Below the pieces are notes generated by a model. That model saw nothing but the letters and a program-made list of their open reading frames with translations, was not told the origin of the DNA and searched no databases. The position numbers and the translations under genes are program-made. Shown here piece by piece: positions 34,566 through 37,515 of a stretch of DNA of 37,515 nt (position 1 is its first letter; every line of letters begins with the position of its first letter). This DNA comes from [Clostridium] symbiosum ATCC 14940 (GTDB taxonomy: Bacteria > Bacillota > Clostridia > Lachnospirales > Lachnospiraceae): positions 1 to 37,515 of the forward strand of contig NZ_KE992920.1 of assembly GCF_000466485.1 (NCBI RefSeq). Direction: 5' to 3'.

Positions 34566-35830
34566 CACTCTACCTCCGTACAAATCACTATCTTCTCTAA
34601 ATCAGGATAATTCTTAAAGCTGTCTTTTTTCAGAATTACCTGCTCCATCTCTCCGGGTGCGAGAACCTTTTTCTTCCGTTTCGACACTCTCTCATCCCCG
34701 TAATAAACAGAGATAAAGCGATCCTTATATACATCGGCCACCCGGAAACGCACGACCACCTGATCGTTCATATTCCGGATATCAAGAGACTGAGGCACGG
34801 TGTAACGCACACCGTTTGAAGCTTCCAGCCTGACTTCCTTTGTTTCCTCTCCCGCCGTCTCTTTCTTAACATAAGCCGCCGCATTCTTTCCCGCCAGGTT
34901 CGCTTCCTCCGACACATAGTCCACCAGGTCATGCACATGAAGGACGTTGCCGCAGGCAAAGACTCCCTCTGCCTCTGTCTGAAGATGATCATTGACATTC
35001 GGGCCCGATGTGATCTGGTTCATCGATACGCCGATCCCTTTCGTCAGCTCATTCTCCGGAATCAGTCCGACAGACAGAAGAAGTGTGTCGCAGGAATAAT
35101 ACTCTTCGGTTCCGGGGATCGGTTTTCTGTTCCCGTCAACCTCGGCAATGGTAATGCCTGTAACTCTCTCTTTTCCGTGAATTTCCGTCACGGTATGGCT
35201 CAGCTTCAACGGAATATCATAGTCGTCGAGACACTGTACAATATTTCTCTTAAGGCCGCCGGAATATGGCATCAGCTCGGCTACCACCTTCACCTTAGCT
35301 CCCTCCAGCGTCATACGCCTTGCCATGATAAGCCCGATATCACCCGAGCCCAGGATTACAACTTCCTTTCCCACGCTGTAGCCTTCTATATTCATCAGAC
35401 GCTGGGCAGTTCCCGCCGAAAAAATGCCGGCCGGCCGGTAACCCGGAATATTGAGGGCCCCTCTCGGGCGCTCCCTGCATCCCATGGCCAGGATGACTGC
35501 GCCTGCCTTGATAGTCACAAGTCCTTCTTCTCTGTTGATGTAGGTGACTTCTTTTTCACTGTTGATATCAATTACCATCGTATTCAGCCTGTAAGGAATT
35601 TTTTCTTCCGTTACCATCTCAATATAGCGGGCTGCATATTCCGGTCCTGTAAGTTCTTCTTTGAATGTATGAAGTCCGAATCCGTTATGGATGCACTGAT
35701 TTAAAATACCTCCCAGCACGTTATCCCTCTCCAGAATCAGGATATCCTCTACTCCGGCGCGGCGTGCGGAAACTGCCGCTGCAAGGCCTGCCGGGCCGCC
35801 GCCTATAATTACAATATCATGATGCATCAT
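34565..35830 (-). CDS. FAD/NAD(P)-dependent oxidoreductase of the GlpA-DUF1667 set
   Basis: The 421 residues have two dinucleotide-binding folds: GGGPAGLAAAVSARRAG (FAD, about 10-26) and LGSGDIGLIMARRM (NAD(P), about residue 158). ILNQCIHNGFGLHTF near 43 and a late FACGNVLHVHDLVDYVSEEA motif, the FAD-contacting GDV/GNV element, are typical of this pyridine nucleotide-disulfide-oxidoreductase-like group. No CxxxxC redox pair is visible next to the FAD site. It probably passes electrons between the GlpA-like subunit and NAD(P) or another carrier. It lies 11 bp after the GlpA-like gene and is coupled to DUF1667. Confidence 0.92.
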   Translation of the reverse strand: MMHHDIVIIGGGPAGLAAAVSARRAGVEDILILERDNVLGGILNQCIHNGFGLHTFKEELTGPEYAARYIEMVTEEKIPYRLNTMVIDINSEKEVTYINREEGLVTIKAGAVILAMGCRERPRGALNIPGYRPAGIFSAGTAQRLMNIEGYSVGKEVVILGSGDIGLIMARRMTLEGAKVKVVAELMPYSGGLKRNIVQCLDDYDIPLKLSHTVTEIHGKERVTGITIAEVDGNRKPIPGTEEYYSCDTLLLSVGLIPENELTKGIGVSMNQITSGPNVNDHLQTEAEGVFACGNVLHVHDLVDYVSEEANLAGKNAAAYVKKETAGEETKEVRLEASNGVRYTVPQSLDIRNMNDQVVVRFRVADVYKDRFISVYYGDERVSKRKKKVLAPGEMEQVILKKDSFKNYPDLEKIVICTEVE

Positions 35831-35841
35831 CTTAAGTCCTC

Positions 35842-37278
35842 CTACTTATCACCTTTTAACAGTTCTGAACCGGTTCTGTTTTTGCAGACATCATCCATTG
35901 TTATGCCGAGCTCTTTCGCCAGAATTTCCATCGTCCTCGGCGTGCAGAAGCCTGCCTGGCATCTGCCCATGCCCGCGCGTACCCTGCGCTTGATTCCATC
36001 CAGGGATACCGCCCCGAGCGGTCTGCGTATCGCGTCAATTATCTCACCCTCGCTGATATTCTCACAGCGGCAGATAATGGTCCCGTATTCCGGATGTTCT
36101 TTTATAAGCTTGGCTCTCTCTTCCCGTGGAAGCTCAGCCGCTTTGATAAAACCTTTTCTCGTCGCTTTAAAATCTTCTTTTATCGCGGCCCCGGCAGCTT
36201 CTGCAATCATCTGAGCCAGATATTTACCGAGAGCCGGCGCACAGGAAAGTCCCGGTGATTCAATTCCTGCGGCATCATAGAAGCCCTTTGCATCCTCCGC
36301 CTCACCGATGACAAATTCATCGTTCGCCTCATGAGCCCGCAGTCCTGCAAAAGAGGTGATGGTCTGTCTGAATGGGATATTTTTCACGCTCCGGACAGAT
36401 TTAGATATAGCCTCCGCCAGGCCCTCCGCCGTCGTCTCCGTTGCCTCTTTATCCTCTATATCAATTGCCGTAGGCCCTACCAGAAGGTTTCCGTGGACGG
36501 TTGGGGATACTAAAACGCCTTTGCCGTATTTGCCCGGAAGCTGGAAAATCGTATGGGATACATGGTTCCCGGCCTCTTTATCGAGAAGGCAGTAGTCCCC
36601 TCTTCTGGGAATAATCTGAAGTTTTTTCTCACTTACCATATTGTGGAACACATCGGCATATACACCTGCCGCATTTACCACGTACTTTGCATGCACCTCA
36701 CCATTATTCGTAATCAGCCTGTAGCCGAAATCCGCTTTTTCAATCTGAACCACTTCTGTGTTCATCTTGAATTCCACGCCGTTTTCATATGCATTCTCGG
36801 CCATGGCAATGGTCAGGCCGAAGGGACATACAATTCCGCCGGTAGGCGCATAGATAGCAGCCACCACCGTATCGCTGACATTCGGCTCCTTTTCCCTGGC
36901 CTCGTCTCCTGAGATAATGGCAAGGCCGGGAACCCCGTTCTTTACGCCTCTCTCATATAACTCCTTAAGAGCCGGTAAATCGTTTTCATCAAAGCAGAGA
37001 ACCATGGATCCATTGCGCTTGAAATCGAACTGCAAATCGTTTGAAAGCTGCTCCATCATCTCATTCCCCTGCACATTCAGCATTGCTTTCAGGGAACCGC
37101 CCGCCGCATCATATCCGGCATGGACGATGGCGCTGTTGGCTTTGGAAGTTCCGGAGCATACGTCCTCCTCACGCTCCAGCAGACAGGTGTGGAGATGATA
37201 CCTGGATAACTCTCTGGCAACGGAACAGCCTGTTACGCCGCCGCCGATTACAACTACATCATAGATACAACTGCTCAT
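35842..37278 (-). CDS. GlpA-like FAD-dependent glycerol-3-phosphate dehydrogenase with BFD-type [2Fe-2S] domain
   Basis: The 478 residues start MSSCIYDVVVIGGGVTGCSVAREL (FAD fold) and SKANSAIVHAGYDA, a DAO/GlpA-type signature. RPxDAxG-like elements fit glycerol-3-phosphate dehydrogenases that make dihydroxyacetone phosphate. From about residue 400 the BFD-type domain has CRCENISEGEI and GRCQAGFC (CxC...CxxxxC), ligands for a [2Fe-2S] cluster. AAAGGAGAG precedes ATG 37278. First gene of the operon, behind a promoter and terminator leader. The substrate is inferred from family and neighbours; related proteins include hydroxyglutarate oxidases. Confidence 0.88.
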   Translation of the reverse strand: MSSCIYDVVVIGGGVTGCSVARELSRYHLHTCLLEREEDVCSGTSKANSAIVHAGYDAAGGSLKAMLNVQGNEMMEQLSNDLQFDFKRNGSMVLCFDENDLPALKELYERGVKNGVPGLAIISGDEAREKEPNVSDTVVAAIYAPTGGIVCPFGLTIAMAENAYENGVEFKMNTEVVQIEKADFGYRLITNNGEVHAKYVVNAAGVYADVFHNMVSEKKLQIIPRRGDYCLLDKEAGNHVSHTIFQLPGKYGKGVLVSPTVHGNLLVGPTAIDIEDKEATETTAEGLAEAISKSVRSVKNIPFRQTITSFAGLRAHEANDEFVIGEAEDAKGFYDAAGIESPGLSCAPALGKYLAQMIAEAAGAAIKEDFKATRKGFIKAAELPREERAKLIKEHPEYGTIICRCENISEGEIIDAIRRPLGAVSLDGIKRRVRAGMGRCQAGFCTPRTMEILAKELGITMDDVCKNRTGSELLKGDK

Positions 37279-37318
37279 TCTTCTTCTCTCCTTTTACATT
37301 TGTTAGAACGGCTGGATT

Positions 37319-37332
37319 CCGGCTTCCGCCGG
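37319..37332 (-). other. Small hairpin in the GlpA-like leader
   Basis: CCGGC/GCCGG with a 4-nt loop, between the leader terminator and the ribosome site. A nearby ACCGGC/GGCGGT pairing is also possible, so it could take part in an alternative fold. Confidence 0.3.
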
Positions 37333-37350
37333 TTTTTCACCGCCAAACGA

Positions 37351-37402
37351 CAAAAAGAGTAAGGTGAACTAAGCGTCATAAAACGCTTGATACCTTACTC
37401 TT
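37351..37402 (-). terminator. Leader terminator, probable GlpP target
   Basis: On the minus strand AAGAGTAAGGT (37392-37402) pairs with ACCTTACTCTT (37355-37365), 11 perfect pairs, with an inner AAGCG/CGCTT stem (37384-37388 with 37371-37375) and a U5 tract. It lies between the promoter at 37434-37462 and the first gene, so transcripts would stop before the GlpA-like gene unless antiterminated. GlpP acts this way on the glpD leader of Bacillus subtilis. Confidence 0.75.
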
Positions 37403-37433
37403 ATCTCTCTTAGGCACTTATTTATTTATGATT

Positions 37434-37462
37434 ATTTTAACCAATTTACGGATGATTGTCAA
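37434..37462 (-). promoter_or_regulatory. Promoter of the GlpA-like operon
   Basis: On the minus strand a perfect TTGACA (37457-37462), 17-bp spacer and TAAAAT (37434-37439). The -35 touches the start of the repeated structured element, so the promoter lies at the element boundary. Confidence 0.7.
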
Positions 37463-37515
37463 GATTTAATTGAGGTTAGAAGACGCGTCCGGAACGGACC
37501 ATGTCCGGTGTGGTG
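37462..37515 (+). repeat. GC-rich structured element, right copy (start only)
   Basis: AGATTTAATTGAGG followed by GACGCGTCCGGAACGGAC, ATGTCCGGTGTGGTG: about 48 of 54 bases match the minus strand of 732-679. The element runs off the window end. It contains the CGGAC-CAT-GTCCG hairpin, which also occurs at 429-441. Confidence 0.8.

Overview
The window looks like a low-to-mid GC clostridial chromosome, most likely Lachnospiraceae. Grounds: long-form HPF beside secA, a Gram-positive type IV pilus operon without secretin genes, GlpP-type control of glycerol-3-phosphate genes, and GGAGG ribosome sites throughout. Apart from hpf, every gene is on the minus strand. No tRNA, rRNA or CRISPR array was seen. 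Both window ends lie in inverted copies of one GC-rich, heavily structured sequence (1-732 and 37462-37515), so the window may be a contig that stops at repeats.

Layout. 1-732: structured element of unknown identity, abutting the secA stop. 733-3390: secA. 3391-4228: divergent intergenic region with promoters for secA and hpf, a cluster of DnaA boxes, and a MITE-like insertion with an 8-bp target duplication. 4229-4756: hpf and its terminator. 4906-24761: type IV pilus locus read right to left: pilB, pilT, pilC, pilA, pilD, a pilM-pilN fusion, pilO, four minor-pilin-like genes (I/V-, K/X-, H- and J/W-like), and a 1767-residue membrane-anchored protein that could be the pilus-tip or surface effector. 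The leader before pilB carries an intrinsic terminator.

25154-31393: glycerophosphodiester/glycerol module: GDPD, a three-part TRAP transporter, GlpP antiterminator and GlpK. 31701-37278: a second operon with a GlpA-like FAD protein carrying a BFD-type cluster domain, a second FAD oxidoreductase, a DUF1667 protein, a HAD-IIA phosphatase and a CPA2 cation/proton antiporter. Promoter-leader-terminator arrangements precede both the GDPD gene and the GlpA-like gene, so GlpP may open both operons when glycerol-3-phosphate is present.

Cross-cutting features: four copies of a MITE-like repeat (3922-4084, 11092-11174, 18923-19117, 27383-27472). Three have terminal inverted repeats and 8-bp flanking duplications. 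The main unexplained items are the DnaA-box cluster away from any dnaA gene, the MITE family, the structured element at the ends, the pilus-tip genes, and the attenuator-like leaders.
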